Source: Verrucomicrobiota bacterium
GTDB taxonomy: Bacteria > Verrucomicrobiota > Verrucomicrobiia > Opitutales > UBA953
Length of the DNA: 64,000 nt
Assembly: GCA_014193315.1 (NCBI GenBank)
Contig: BJHS01000001.1
Location: 62,001-126,000, forward strand
Direction: 5' to 3'
Shown here one piece after another: positions 29,663 through 39,642 of the stretch (position 1 is the stretch's first letter; every line of letters begins with the position of its first letter). A model generated the notes under the pieces. That model saw nothing but the letters and a program-made list of their open reading frames with translations, had not been told where the DNA came from and did not search any database. A program made the position numbers and the translations under genes.

Positions 29663-30862
29663 TCAGGCGACCGGGAGTTCCTTCACGTGCCAAGGCAGGC
29701 CGCGCTTGTTCAGTTCGGCCATGAACGGGTCCGGGTCCATCTCTTCCATGTTCCAGACGCCCGGCTTGAGCCAAGCGCCGCCCGCGAGCATCGCCCCGCC
29801 GATCGCCGCGGGGACGCCTGTGGTGTAGCTGATCGCCTGCGACTTGACCTCCGCGTAGCACTCCTGGTGGTCGCAGATGTTGTGGATGAAGACCTTGCGG
29901 GGTTTGCCGTCCTTGCTCCCGGTGATCTCGCAGCCGATGCAGGTCTTGCCCTTGGTGCGCGGGCCTAGCGAGGCCGGGTCGGGCAGCAAGGCCTTGAGGA
30001 ACTGGATCGGGACGATCTGGTGGCCTTGGAATTCGATCGGGTCGATGCGCGTCATGCCGACGTTCTCCAGCACGCGCAGGTGCGTGAGGTAGTTCTGCGA
30101 GAAGGTCATGAAGAAGCGGATGCGCTTCAGTCCCTTGATGTTGATGGCGAGGGACTCGAGCTCCTCGTGGAAGAGCAGGTAACTGTCCTTGGGGCCGATG
30201 CCCGGGTAGTCGTAGACCCATTTCACGGAGAGCGGGTCGGTTTCCTTCCACTCGCCCTGTTCCCAGAAGCGGCCGCGCTGCGTGATCTCGCGGATATTGA
30301 TCTCCGGGTTGAAGTTCGTGGCGAAGTGGTAGCCGTGGTCGCCGGCGTTGGCGTCCATGATATCGATCGTCTCGATGGTGTCGAAGAGGTGCTTCTGGGC
30401 GTAGGCGCAGAAGACATTGGTGACGCCCGGGTCGAAGCCGGAGCCGAGGAGGGCCGTCAGGCCCGCCTTCTCGAAACGCTCGCGGTAGGCCCACTGCCAG
30501 GAGTACTCGAACTTCGCGAGGTGCGGCGGCTCATAGTTGGCGGTGTCGACGTAGTGGATGCCGGCGTGGAGGCAGGCGTCCATCAGCGGGAGGTCTTGGT
30601 AGGGCAGGGCGACGTTGATGAGCAGGTCGGCCCCGAAGGATTGGATGAGTGCGACGGTCGCCTTGACGTCGTCGGCGTCGACCGTGGCGGTCCGGAGCGT
30701 GCGGCCGGTCGCCTGCTTGACGTCGGCGGCGATCGCCTTGCACTTGTTCTCGTTGCGCGAGGCCAGCATGATTTCCGAGTAGTATTCGGTCAGCATGGCG
30801 CACTTGTGGGCGACGACGTTGCCCACGCCGCCCGCGCCGATGATTAGGACTTTTTTACTCAT
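29663..30862 (-). CDS. Carboxynorspermidine dehydrogenase (saccharopine dehydrogenase family)
   Basis: KKVLIIGAGGVGNVVAHKCAM; adjacency to nspC. Confidence 0.85.
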   Translation of the reverse strand: MSKKVLIIGAGGVGNVVAHKCAMLTEYYSEIMLASRNENKCKAIAADVKQATGRTLRTATVDADDVKATVALIQSFGADLLINVALPYQDLPLMDACLHAGIHYVDTANYEPPHLAKFEYSWQWAYRERFEKAGLTALLGSGFDPGVTNVFCAYAQKHLFDTIETIDIMDANAGDHGYHFATNFNPEINIREITQRGRFWEQGEWKETDPLSVKWVYDYPGIGPKDSYLLFHEELESLAINIKGLKRIRFFMTFSQNYLTHLRVLENVGMTRIDPIEFQGHQIVPIQFLKALLPDPASLGPRTKGKTCIGCEITGSKDGKPRKVFIHNICDHQECYAEVKSQAISYTTGVPAAIGGAMLAGGAWLKPGVWNMEEMDPDPFMAELNKRGLPWHVKELPVA

Positions 30863-30905
30863 AGGGTGGGCTTGATTTCTGTCCACAAGGGGGGAGGGGG
30901 GAAGC

Positions 30906-30933
30906 AAAAAGGATGCACAGGCCTGCCCTGTGC
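30906..30933 (-). terminator. Terminator downstream of tRNA-Asp
   Basis: GCACAGG-loop-CCTGTGC followed by T-run on minus strand. Confidence 0.75.
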
Positions 30934-30998
30934 CGGTGACGATCCGGCGACAGGGCTTCTCCGGCCGCCGAAGCGGCCTTCAAAGGCGTCCTTTTGGC

Positions 30999-31075
30999 TG
31001 GCGGGATGGACGGGACTCGAACCCGCGACCTCCTACGTGACAGGCAGGCGCTCTAACCAACTGAGCTACCACCCC
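30999..31075 (-). tRNA. tRNA-Asp (GTC), CCA encoded
   Basis: GGGGTGGTAGCTCAGTTGGTTAGAGCGCCTGCCTGTCACGTAGGAGGTCGCGGGTTCGAGTCCCGTCCATCCCGCCA, cloverleaf folds. Confidence 0.97.
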
Positions 31076-31141
31076 GGACAGCCAAAAGGAAGGTGAACAA
31101 AGGTCCCCGCCCCCCTGCCTGTCAAATGGAAAACCCGCGAA

Positions 31142-32401
31142 TCAGGAGCGGACTTGGCCTTGACCCGTGATTTCGAACTTCCAGGTGGTCAATTCACGGA
31201 TTCCCATCGGTCCGCGGGCGTGCAAGCGGTCCGTACTGATGCCAACCTCAGCCCCAAAGCCGAATTCGCCGCCATCGGTGAAGCGGGTGCTGGCGTTCCA
31301 GTAGACGCAGGCGCTGTCAATCTGGGCGAGGAACGCCCGGGCGGCCGCCTCGTCCTCGGTCAGGATGGCATCGGAATGGTGCGATCCCCGGGTCTCGATG
31401 TGGTCGACCGCCTCGGCCAGGCCGTCCACGACTTTCACGTTCAGGATGAGGGCCAGGTGCTCGGTGCGGAAATCGGCCTCCGTGGCGGGGAGCGCCCCGG
31501 GCATGAGCGGGAGCGCCCGGGGGCAGGCACGGACCTCGGTCTTCTGCGCCGTGAGGGTGGCCGCCAGGAGGGGGAGGAAGGTCGGAGCGACCTCGGCGTC
31601 GATGAGGACGGTCTCCGCGGCGTTGCAGGCGCTGGGGCGTTGGCACTTGGCGTTGACGATGATCGGCAGCGCCTTGGCCAGGTCGGCGCGCGCGTGCACG
31701 TAGACGTGGCAGATGCCCGCGTCATGCTTGATGACGGGAACCTTGGCGGAGTTGACGACGGCCTCGATGAGGCCCGGGCCGCCGCGCGGCACGATGATGT
31801 CGACGATGCCGCGGAGCGAACCCAGGGCCGGCACGGCCTCGCGGTCGGTGAAGGGTAGGAGCGTCACGGCTTCGGCGGGAAGCCCGGCGGCGTGCAGACC
31901 AGCCCCGAAGGAACGGGCGAGGGCGAGGTTGGTGCGGAGCGCCTCGCTGCCGCCGCGGAGCACGCAGCCGTTACCGGATTTGAGGCAGAGGGCGGCGGCG
32001 TCGACGGTGACGTTGGGGCGCGACTCGAAGATGATGGCGACGAGCCCGATCGGCACGCGGCGGCGGACGATCCGCAGGCCGTTGGGGCGCGTCCAGTCCT
32101 CGGTGACCTCGCCGACCGGGTCGGGGAGTTTGGCCACGTCTTCGCAGGCCACGGCGATGGCCTCGAGGCGGGCAGGGTCGAGGTGGAGGCGGTCGATCAA
32201 GGCCTCGGTCAGCCCTTTGGCGCGGGCCAGCGCGAGGTCCTCGGCGTTAGCCGAGAGGATGGCGGCTTCGTCCGTACGCAGGGCGGAGGCCGCGGCGCGC
32301 AGGGCTTGGTCGCGGACCGCGGTGGGGGCGAGCGCCAGGGCGCGGGAAGCCTTCTTCGCCGCTTGGGCGAGGGCTGTCACGCGCTGGAGCAGGTCGCTCA
32401 T
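31142..32401 (-). CDS. proA: Glutamate-5-semialdehyde dehydrogenase
   Basis: FESRPNVTVDAAALCLKSGNGCVLRGGSEA, KCQRPSACNAAETVLID. Confidence 0.95.
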   Translation of the reverse strand: MSDLLQRVTALAQAAKKASRALALAPTAVRDQALRAAASALRTDEAAILSANAEDLALARAKGLTEALIDRLHLDPARLEAIAVACEDVAKLPDPVGEVTEDWTRPNGLRIVRRRVPIGLVAIIFESRPNVTVDAAALCLKSGNGCVLRGGSEALRTNLALARSFGAGLHAAGLPAEAVTLLPFTDREAVPALGSLRGIVDIIVPRGGPGLIEAVVNSAKVPVIKHDAGICHVYVHARADLAKALPIIVNAKCQRPSACNAAETVLIDAEVAPTFLPLLAATLTAQKTEVRACPRALPLMPGALPATEADFRTEHLALILNVKVVDGLAEAVDHIETRGSHHSDAILTEDEAAARAFLAQIDSACVYWNASTRFTDGGEFGFGAEVGISTDRLHARGPMGIRELTTWKFEITGQGQVRS

Positions 32402-33162
32402 CGCAGGGAGAAGCGGGTCCCGAGCTTCTGGCCGGCGGCCAGCTCGAGCAGCACCTTCGGCCGGCGGCCGTGAGCGATCACCGTGTCCACGCCGCCTTCG
32501 GCGGCGATTTCGGCCGCCTGCAGTTTCGTGACCATACCGCCGACATTGCGCTCCGAACCGGCGCCTCCCGCGAGCCCGCGGATGGCATCGTCGATCTTGA
32601 CGACCTTCGGGATACGGTCGCCCGTCCCGTCGGACTTCGTCATCAGCCCGTCGACGCCGGAAAGAATCACGAGCAGGTCGGCGCCGACTAGTGCGGCGAC
32701 GTGCGCGGAGAGGCGGTCATTGTCGCCCACGCGGATCTCTTCGTCGGCGATGGCGTCGTTTTCGTTGATGATCGGGACGAATCGCTTGCGCTTCAGGAGC
32801 AGGTCTAGGGTCGCGCGGGCGTTGCGGGTGCAGGCGCGGCTATCGAGATCCCAGTAAGTGAGGAGCATCTGGGAGCCGAGGAGCCCGTGGCGGGCGAAGT
32901 GGCGGCCATAGACGGACATCAATTCCGGTTGGCCGACCGTGGCGCAGGCCTGCAGTTCGCGAGCGTCCTTCGGCCGCTTCTCCAGACCCATGGCGGTCAT
33001 GCCGGCCGCGACGGCGCCGGAAGAGACGAGGACGACCTCGATGCCGCGCTTCATCAGCCCGGCGACCTGATCGGCGATGCGTCCGATTTGGACGCGGTCG
33101 ACCTTGCCGTCCTGGCGCGTCAGGAGGCCTGAACCTAACTTGATGACCCAGCGTTTCGACAT
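32398..33162 (-). CDS. proB: Glutamate 5-kinase, short form
   Basis: VIKLGSGLLTRQDG, VVLVSSGAVAAGMTAMG, NENDAIADEEIRVGDNDRLSAHVA. Confidence 0.93.
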   Translation of the reverse strand: MSKRWVIKLGSGLLTRQDGKVDRVQIGRIADQVAGLMKRGIEVVLVSSGAVAAGMTAMGLEKRPKDARELQACATVGQPELMSVYGRHFARHGLLGSQMLLTYWDLDSRACTRNARATLDLLLKRKRFVPIINENDAIADEEIRVGDNDRLSAHVAALVGADLLVILSGVDGLMTKSDGTGDRIPKVVKIDDAIRGLAGGAGSERNVGGMVTKLQAAEIAAEGGVDTVIAHGRRPKVLLELAAGQKLGTRFSLR

Positions 33163-33210
33163 GTGGTGGAAAGGGTGAACCTAGCGGAGGGAGTCCGCGG
33201 ATGTCCAGCG

Positions 33211-34260
33211 TCAGAGTGCGCTGCCGTCGCGGGCCGGCGGGATGAGCCCCACGGCCAACCAGCCTTTTTCCGTCAGGACGCGCCCCTGCGGGGTGCGGGT
33301 CACGTAGCCTTCCTGCACGAGGAAGGGTTCGTGGACCTCCTCCAGCGTGTGGGCGTCCTCGCCGATGGCCGCGCCGATGCTGCTGAGGCCGACTGGGCCG
33401 CCCGCGTGCTTCTCGGCCATCGCGCGGAGGAAGCGATGGTCCATTTCGTCGAGGCCATGCTGGTCAATCTCGAGCAGTTCGAGGGCCGCCGCGACGACCG
33501 CCTGGTCGGCCTTGCCGCCCGCGCGCTCGAGGGCGTAGTCGCGCGTGAAGCGGAGGAGGTTGTTGACAATCCGCGGCGTGCCGCGGGCGCGGCGCGCGAC
33601 CTCAGCGGCCCCGCCGGCGTCGAGGTCGAGGTGGAGCAGTTGGGCGTTGCGGCGCACGATGGAGAGCAATTGGTCGCGCGTGTAGTAGTCGAGGCGCGTC
33701 TGCAGCGTGAAGCGGCTCCGGAGGGGCGCGGTCAGCAAGCCCGTGCGCGTCGTGGCCCCGACCAGCGTGAACTTCGGGAGGTCGAGCCGGACGGAGCGCG
33801 CGTTCGGCCCTTGGTCGATCATGATGTCGATGCGGAAGTCCTCCATCGCGGAATAAAGGAACTCCTCGACCGTCTTCGGGATGCGGTGAATCTCGTCGAT
33901 GAAGAGTAGTTCGCCTTCCTGCAGGCTGGTCAGCAACCCGGCGAGGTCGGAGGCTTTTTCGACCACGGGTCCGGACGTCACGCGGATCGGGCGCCCCATC
34001 TCCTCGGCTAGGATCATCGCGAGGGTCGTTTTGCCCAGGCCGGGCGGGCCGTGGAGCAGGATGTGGTCGAGCGGGCGTTCCTCGCGGCGGGCCGCGCCGA
34101 TCATCACGCGCAGGCGCTCGACCGTGCGCGCTTGGCCCACGAAGTCGTCCAGCCGCGGCGGCCGTAGCCCGGCATCGAGTGTCCGGTTCGGGCGCGCCAG
34201 TGCCTCCTTGCCGGCGGGCGGCGGGTTGGGTTCGTCGGCAGGTTCCTTGGCGCGGGCCAT
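33211..34260 (-). CDS. ruvB: Holliday junction DNA helicase RuvB
   Basis: LRPPRLDDFVGQ, LLHGPPGLGKTTLAMILAEEM, FIDEIHRIPKTVEEFLYSAMEDF. Confidence 0.96.
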   Translation of the reverse strand: MARAKEPADEPNPPPAGKEALARPNRTLDAGLRPPRLDDFVGQARTVERLRVMIGAARREERPLDHILLHGPPGLGKTTLAMILAEEMGRPIRVTSGPVVEKASDLAGLLTSLQEGELLFIDEIHRIPKTVEEFLYSAMEDFRIDIMIDQGPNARSVRLDLPKFTLVGATTRTGLLTAPLRSRFTLQTRLDYYTRDQLLSIVRRNAQLLHLDLDAGGAAEVARRARGTPRIVNNLLRFTRDYALERAGGKADQAVVAAALELLEIDQHGLDEMDHRFLRAMAEKHAGGPVGLSSIGAAIGEDAHTLEEVHEPFLVQEGYVTRTPQGRVLTEKGWLAVGLIPPARDGSAL

Positions 34261-34297
34261 GCGCTCACCGTGCGGACTCGGCGGGGCTTGGCAACCC

Positions 34298-35590
34298 TCA
34301 GTCCTCGCGCAGGTCTTTCGGCATCGCGTTGGCTGGTAGGCGCCGTACCGCCGCGCCGAGTTGGCTCAGCCTTTCCTCGAAGCGTTCGTAGCCCCGGTCC
34401 AGGTGGTAAAGCCGTTGGACCCAGGTCTCCCCCTTGGCGACCAGCGCGGCGAGGATGAGGGCGGCGGAGGCACGCAGGTCGGAGGCCATCACCGGAGCAC
34501 CCGACAAGGGTTTCCCCCCGTGGACGGTGGCCACCGCGCCCTCGACCGCGATGTCGGCGCCCATCCGCTGGAGTTCCGCCGCGTGCATGAAACGGGCGGG
34601 GTAGATCTTTTCGGTGAAGGTGCTGCGTCCGTCGACGCGGAGCTGCAACGCCATGAACTGCGCCTGCAGGTCGGTCGGGAAGCCAGGGTAAGGGGCCGTC
34701 ACGACATCGACCGGTCGGGTCGGTGGGCCGAAGGCGCGGATGCGGCCAGGGGCCGTCTCGACGCCGACCCCGGCTTCGCGGAGTTTTGCGAGGAAGGCCT
34801 CAAGGTGCGCGGGTTCGGCACCCTCGACGGTGACGTCGCCTCCAGTGATGGCGCCGGCGACGAGGTAGGTGCCGACCTCGATGCGGTCGGGGATGATGGT
34901 GTGCTCGCAACCGCGGAGGGCCGCGACGCCTTCGACGACGATCGTCCCCGTGCCCTGGCCCGAGATGCGGGCGCCCATCTTGGTGAGCAGGGTGCACAGG
35001 TCGACGACCTCGGGTTCGCGCGCCGCGGCGAGGATGCGGGTGACGCCGGGCGTGAGCGTCGCCGCCATCACGAGGTTGGCCGTGCCGAGCACGGTGCTGC
35101 CCATCGGGCCGCCCATGTCGACTTCGATGCCGCGGGCGGCCGTCGCGTCCACGTGCACCAAGCCGGCTTCGACGGCGACCGCGCAACCCAGGGTCTCTAG
35201 ACCACGTAGGTGCAGGTCGATGGGGCGGGGGCCGATCACGCAACCGCCAGGGATCGCCATCTCGGCGCGGCGCAGCCGGCCGACCAGTGCACCGAGCAGG
35301 CAGACGGAGGCGCGCATCTTGCGTACCAGATCATATGGGGTGCGGTGGGTCAGGGTGGCCGCCCGGATCACCCAGGTGCCCGGCCGCGGCTGCGCGACTT
35401 CCGCGCCTTGGTGGCGAAGGATCTCCGCCATGAAGCGGATATCGCTGAGGTCGGGCACACCGTGTAGCGTGACGACCTCCTCCGTGAGGAGCGCCGCGGC
35501 GAGAATCGGTAGCGCGGCGTTCTTCGACCCAGCGGCGCGGACGACGCCCCGGAGGACGGGGCCGCCTTCGATGTACGCGACTTCCAGCAT
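34298..35590 (-). CDS. murA: UDP-N-acetylglucosamine 1-carboxyvinyltransferase
   Basis: [45 protein letters not shown]. Confidence 0.95.
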   Translation of the reverse strand: MLEVAYIEGGPVLRGVVRAAGSKNAALPILAAALLTEEVVTLHGVPDLSDIRFMAEILRHQGAEVAQPRPGTWVIRAATLTHRTPYDLVRKMRASVCLLGALVGRLRRAEMAIPGGCVIGPRPIDLHLRGLETLGCAVAVEAGLVHVDATAARGIEVDMGGPMGSTVLGTANLVMAATLTPGVTRILAAAREPEVVDLCTLLTKMGARISGQGTGTIVVEGVAALRGCEHTIIPDRIEVGTYLVAGAITGGDVTVEGAEPAHLEAFLAKLREAGVGVETAPGRIRAFGPPTRPVDVVTAPYPGFPTDLQAQFMALQLRVDGRSTFTEKIYPARFMHAAELQRMGADIAVEGAVATVHGGKPLSGAPVMASDLRASAALILAALVAKGETWVQRLYHLDRGYERFEERLSQLGAAVRRLPANAMPKDLRED

Positions 35591-35601
35591 GTCCTTAAAA
35601 G

Positions 35602-35631
35602 AAGCGGGGGCGCCGGTTGGCGCCCCCGCTT
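35602..35631 (-). terminator. Strong terminator hairpin
   Basis: AAGCGGGGGCGCC-loop-GGCGCCCCCGCTT perfect 13-bp stem, T-rich tail on minus strand. Confidence 0.85.
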
Positions 35632-35634
35632 GGT

Positions 35635-36555
35635 TCAGCCTTCGCGAGGGCCGCTGCGGTCGCCGCGGGGGCCACGCGAGTCACCACGACCGCCGCGGTT
35701 GCCACCACGATCACCGCCGCGATTACCGCGGAAGTCGCCACGGCCACGGCCGCCGCGCTGGCCGCGTTCATGACGTTCGCCGCGGTGTTCGCCGCGGGGT
35801 TGAGAGGCGGAGCGTTCCGCCGGGACGAAGACGGCTTTGTCGGGGATGCCGAATAGGGAGGCGAGCTTGCGCTTCACCGTCGCCCAGAAGCCGATGGGGG
35901 CTTGGACGGGGATGACGACTGGCTCGATCTGGATACGCGGACGTTCCTCGCGGCGCGGGCGATCCTCGCCCCGGGGCCGATCCTCGCGACGGGGGCGGTC
36001 GCCTTGCGGCGCGCCTTCCTGGCGGGGTTCACGCGGTTCGCGACGTTCGCGGGGCTCGCGGCGGGGGCGACCTTCGAAGGCGCTGCCATCCGAGGGGATG
36101 CCGGGCTGGCGGCCTTCGGGCGCCGGGGCGCCTTCGGCTTGCTCCGGACGCGGTTCGCGCGGAGGGCGCAGTTCGCGGGGCTCGCGGGGTTCGCGACGCT
36201 CGCGCGGCTGCTGGGCCGGCTGCTGGGCGCGATCACCCGAGAGCGATTCGGTCAGTTCGGCAGGGTTCTCGACGACGCCGATGGTCGGGCGGGACGTTTG
36301 ACCGGGAGCGGTCGGGGCGCCTCCGCGGGGCGTGCCACGGCGGCCGAACTGCTTCGGGGGCAGGATCGTGCCTGGGGCGGCGGCGGGTTCGTTCGTGGCA
36401 CCGATGACGGACAGGGGCGGGAGTTCCGCGTGGGCGGATTCCAGCTTGGCTGCCCGGATGTTCGGGGCGGGGGTGCGGACTTCGTTAGCGCTCGCGTCCG
36501 CAGCGGGCTGTTGGGAGGAGGCGTGCTCCTGGCCCTGGGTTTCTTCTTGGCTCAT
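35635..36555 (-). CDS. Intrinsically disordered Arg/Glu/Pro-rich protein with C-terminal RGG box, hypothetical
   Basis: REPREPREL/RREDRPRGEDRPRREERPR charge blocks; C-terminus RGGRGRGDFRGNRGGDRGGNRGGRGDSRGPRGD. Confidence 0.75.
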   Translation of the reverse strand: MSQEETQGQEHASSQQPAADASANEVRTPAPNIRAAKLESAHAELPPLSVIGATNEPAAAPGTILPPKQFGRRGTPRGGAPTAPGQTSRPTIGVVENPAELTESLSGDRAQQPAQQPRERREPREPRELRPPREPRPEQAEGAPAPEGRQPGIPSDGSAFEGRPRREPRERREPREPRQEGAPQGDRPRREDRPRGEDRPRREERPRIQIEPVVIPVQAPIGFWATVKRKLASLFGIPDKAVFVPAERSASQPRGEHRGERHERGQRGGRGRGDFRGNRGGDRGGNRGGRGDSRGPRGDRSGPREG

Positions 36556-36683
36556 GTTGCTTGGGTTGGGGCGGCCTTCGTTTGGGCCGACCGGTGATGC
36601 GGCGCCTCCAGAGTGGGGGCGTGCCGCGATGGCTCGGGCCCGTTAGGAATGGAGGACGATCCTCCAAGGGGCACCGAATAGAC

Positions 36684-36703
36684 CCCGGGTAGGAACCCGG
36701 GGA
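36684..36703. promoter_or_regulatory. Hairpin CCCCGGGT-agga-ACCCGGGG upstream of RGG-protein gene / downstream of rny
   Basis: Perfect 8-bp stem; second hairpin GGAGGA-cga-TCCTCC at 36651-36665. Confidence 0.5.
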
Positions 36704-36750
36704 ATGTTGTGAATAAGTCGATACCTCCCGCTTAACAACAAGAAACCGAC

Positions 36751-38187
36751 TCAGCGGGCTTCTTCGGCGAACCTTTGTTCACGAATAAGCACGATTTTGA
36801 CGGTTCCGGGGTAGGAAAGTTTCTCTTCCACGAGCAACCGGATGCGGCGGGCCAGTTCCGCGGCCGCCGTGTCATTCACTTTACCGGGGTCGACGATCAC
36901 CCGCAGTTCCCGACCGGCTTGGAAGGCGAAGGCCTCCCGCACCCCGTCAAAGGACTGGGCAATCTCCTCGAGGCCGCGGGCGCGTTGGACGAAACTTTCC
37001 AGGGTGGAGGCCCGGGCTCCTGGGCGGGAGCCGGAGGCACTGTCGGCGATCATCACCAGGGGGGCATAGAGGCTTTCGGCCTCAACCTCGCGGTGGTGTG
37101 CGGCGACCGCGTTGACGACCCGCGGGTCTTCGCCGAGCCGACGCAGCAAGGCGGCGCCATCCAAGGCATGGCTACCACCCGCCTCCGCCTCGATTGCCTT
37201 GCCAAGGTCGTGGAGCAAGCCGGCTCGCTTGGCGGGGATCGGGTCGATGCCGATCTCGGCGGCGAGCATCGCGCAGAGTTGCGCGACCTCGATGGAGTGG
37301 GCCAGGGTGTTCTGGTTTGCGGAAAGACGGAAATGTAGCCGCCCCAGGAGTTCCTCGACCGTCTCATGCATGGGGGGGAGGCCGAGGTCACGGACGGCGT
37401 CCCGGCCTAATCGGCGGGCCAATTTCACGACTTCCTCCGCGGCCGTCCGTACGGTTTCCTCGATTAAGGTGGGGGTCACGCGACCGTCCTTGACGATGCG
37501 TTCAAGGGCGATGCGCGCGATTTCGCGGCGCACCGGGTCGAAGCAGGAGACCAGCACCTGCCCCGGGGTGTCGTCGATCAGTAGGGTGGCGCCGGTCGCC
37601 TGTTCGAAGGTGCGGATGTTTCGCCCTTCGCGGCCGACGATGCGCCCCTTCATATCCTCATTGGGAAGGTAGACCAGCACGGAGGTCGCATCCTGCGTTG
37701 TCTGGGTCGTGAGGCGTTGCATCGCCGAGAGTAGTTTGCGGCGGGCCTCGTCGGCGACTTCTTGCTCGGACTGGTCTAGCATCTCGTGGCGGAGCATCCG
37801 GACTTCCTCCGTCATCTCCTTCCGCAGGGTCTCGATCGTGAGGGCCCGGGCTTGGTCAGGATTCAGGCCGGCCAAGCGTTGGAGTTCCTGGGTCAGGCGG
37901 TCGTGTTCGCGCCGGGATTCGGTGTGCAGGGCCTCGGCGACCCTGGTTTGGGCGGCGGCTTCCGCGGTTAGGCGGGTTGCCACCCGCTTCTCATCCTCGG
38001 CTTCGGCCCGGAGTTCGGAGGCCTCCAGGGTGGCTTCGCGCCGGGCCAGCTCGACCTCGGCCCGCAACTTGGCTTCGCGCATCGCCCCGCGGCTGTTCTC
38101 ATGCCATTTGGCGATGGAATAGGCCGCGATCGCCCCGCAGGAGAAGGTCACGGCGGCGATGAAACTTTGATCGGCGGCGGCCGGCAT
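36751..38187 (-). CDS. rny: Ribonuclease Y
   Basis: N-terminal TM plus coiled coil, KH motif (MKGRIVGREGRNIRTFEQATGATLLIDD), HD domain (HSIEVAQLCAML...LLHDLGKAIE). Confidence 0.93.
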   Translation of the reverse strand: MPAAADQSFIAAVTFSCGAIAAYSIAKWHENSRGAMREAKLRAEVELARREATLEASELRAEAEDEKRVATRLTAEAAAQTRVAEALHTESRREHDRLTQELQRLAGLNPDQARALTIETLRKEMTEEVRMLRHEMLDQSEQEVADEARRKLLSAMQRLTTQTTQDATSVLVYLPNEDMKGRIVGREGRNIRTFEQATGATLLIDDTPGQVLVSCFDPVRREIARIALERIVKDGRVTPTLIEETVRTAAEEVVKLARRLGRDAVRDLGLPPMHETVEELLGRLHFRLSANQNTLAHSIEVAQLCAMLAAEIGIDPIPAKRAGLLHDLGKAIEAEAGGSHALDGAALLRRLGEDPRVVNAVAAHHREVEAESLYAPLVMIADSASGSRPGARASTLESFVQRARGLEEIAQSFDGVREAFAFQAGRELRVIVDPGKVNDTAAAELARRIRLLVEEKLSYPGTVKIVLIREQRFAEEAR

Positions 38188-38303
38188 GGTGGCGAACGGG
38201 TCCGGGAGGCCCGGGAGCCCACGCTTGTCCGAACCCCGGCGGTCGCAAGCCCTTTCGGGAGGTTCGCCTTGCTTCAGTCGCCCAATCCGTGGTTCTTTAA
38301 GGC

Positions 38304-39638
38304 ATGTCCACCCGCTACGATGATGAGCCGCCGATGGCGGCGGTCTGGTGGGAAAAGTTCGTTAACTTCGCCTGGCGCACCGATTGGACGCAGGTGGTCC
38401 TGATTCTCGGCTTGAGTGCCCTCGGGGTGGTCGCGATCTGGTCGGCTGGCGAGTTCCGGCAGAGCGGCTTCTGGCGCTCCCAGATCGTCTTCCTCGTCAT
38501 CGGGTGGTTGGCCTATTGGGTCGTTGCCTCAATCGACTACCGGATGTTCCTGCGGCATGCCCGCCTCATTTACCTAGTCGGCTTGCTGCTCCTTTTGCCG
38601 GTCTCGGTCAGCGCCTTGCTCAAGCAGGACCTTGGTTACTTGGTCCGGAGCATCAATGGCGCCCGCCGGTGGATGGATTTCGGCTTCTTTTCCATCCAGC
38701 CCTCCGAGTTCGCCAAGGTGGGGACGTTGGTGCTCATCGCGGCGCTGCTGGCCCGTTCGCCCATCGGGGTCTTTCGGGCGAGTTGGCTGACCGTGCTCAG
38801 GGTCGCGGGGGCCGCCGCGCTGCCGTTTGGCTTGATTTTTGTGCAGCCCGACCTAGGTTCAGCGCTTATCTACCTGCCGCTCTCATTCCTCCTCCTTTAT
38901 GTCGCCGGCCTGACCTTCAGGTTCTTCTTGGTGGCGGGGGTGGCATCCTTGCTCCTCGGTGGTTTGGTGGCGATTGACTTGGTGCAGTATGCCGACAAGG
39001 TCGTGGCTTATTCCGCGGAGCATAAGGAAGACAAGGATCCGGCCAAGGCCGTGCGCGGCAAGCATGAGGCCACCGCCTGGTTTGTCCTGCTTAAGGACTA
39101 TCAACGCGAGCGCATCATGTCGTTCGTGGCCCCGGACGTCATCGACCCGAGGCATCTCGGCGCGACTTGGAACGTCCGTCAGGCGAACATCGCGGTCGGC
39201 CGCGGCGGTTTGACGGGGCAGGGCGTCGGTAATGGCACCCAGGCCCGCTTCGGCTACCTCCCCGAGGCCGCCGCCCATAATGACTTTCTCTTTTCCGGGA
39301 TGGCCGAGGAAATCGGCTTCACCGGAGCCCTTTCGGTGATCGTCGGTTTCGCCCTCCTGTTCTGGCGCGTCGTCCGCACCGCCGCCCGGGCGGCCGACCG
39401 TTTTGGCTCGCTCCTTGCCCTCGGCGCCGCCGCCATCCTTGGCACGCACGTCGTGGTCAACGTGGGGATGAACATCGATTTGATGCCGGTCACCGGCGTC
39501 CCGCTTCCTTTCCTCAGCTACGGAGGATCTTTCGTGCTCAGCTGCTTCCTGCTCCTTGGATTAGTCCAGAGCGTCCACCGGCATTCGGCCGGCGGCGGCG
39601 AAGGCGGAGGTCCTCCGGCAACCGGCTTAACCGCCTGA
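38304..39638 (+). CDS. rodA: Rod shape-determining peptidoglycan glycosyltransferase RodA (SEDS family)
   Basis: RRWMDFGFFSIQPSEFAKV, AEEIGFTGAL, TGVPLPFLSYGGSF. Confidence 0.92.
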   Translation: MSTRYDDEPPMAAVWWEKFVNFAWRTDWTQVVLILGLSALGVVAIWSAGEFRQSGFWRSQIVFLVIGWLAYWVVASIDYRMFLRHARLIYLVGLLLLLPVSVSALLKQDLGYLVRSINGARRWMDFGFFSIQPSEFAKVGTLVLIAALLARSPIGVFRASWLTVLRVAGAAALPFGLIFVQPDLGSALIYLPLSFLLLYVAGLTFRFFLVAGVASLLLGGLVAIDLVQYADKVVAYSAEHKEDKDPAKAVRGKHEATAWFVLLKDYQRERIMSFVAPDVIDPRHLGATWNVRQANIAVGRGGLTGQGVGNGTQARFGYLPEAAAHNDFLFSGMAEEIGFTGALSVIVGFALLFWRVVRTAARAADRFGSLLALGAAAILGTHVVVNVGMNIDLMPVTGVPLPFLSYGGSFVLSCFLLLGLVQSVHRHSAGGGEGGGPPATGLTA

Positions 39639-39642
39639 CCCG

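Noticed and set aside
35902-36597. Plus-strand ORF opposite the RGG-protein gene
   Set aside because: Gly/Ala/Arg-biased translation of repetitive DNA. The minus frame has a better start, a terminator 4 nt after its stop, and coherent RGG composition. Neither frame has a named domain, so some doubt remains
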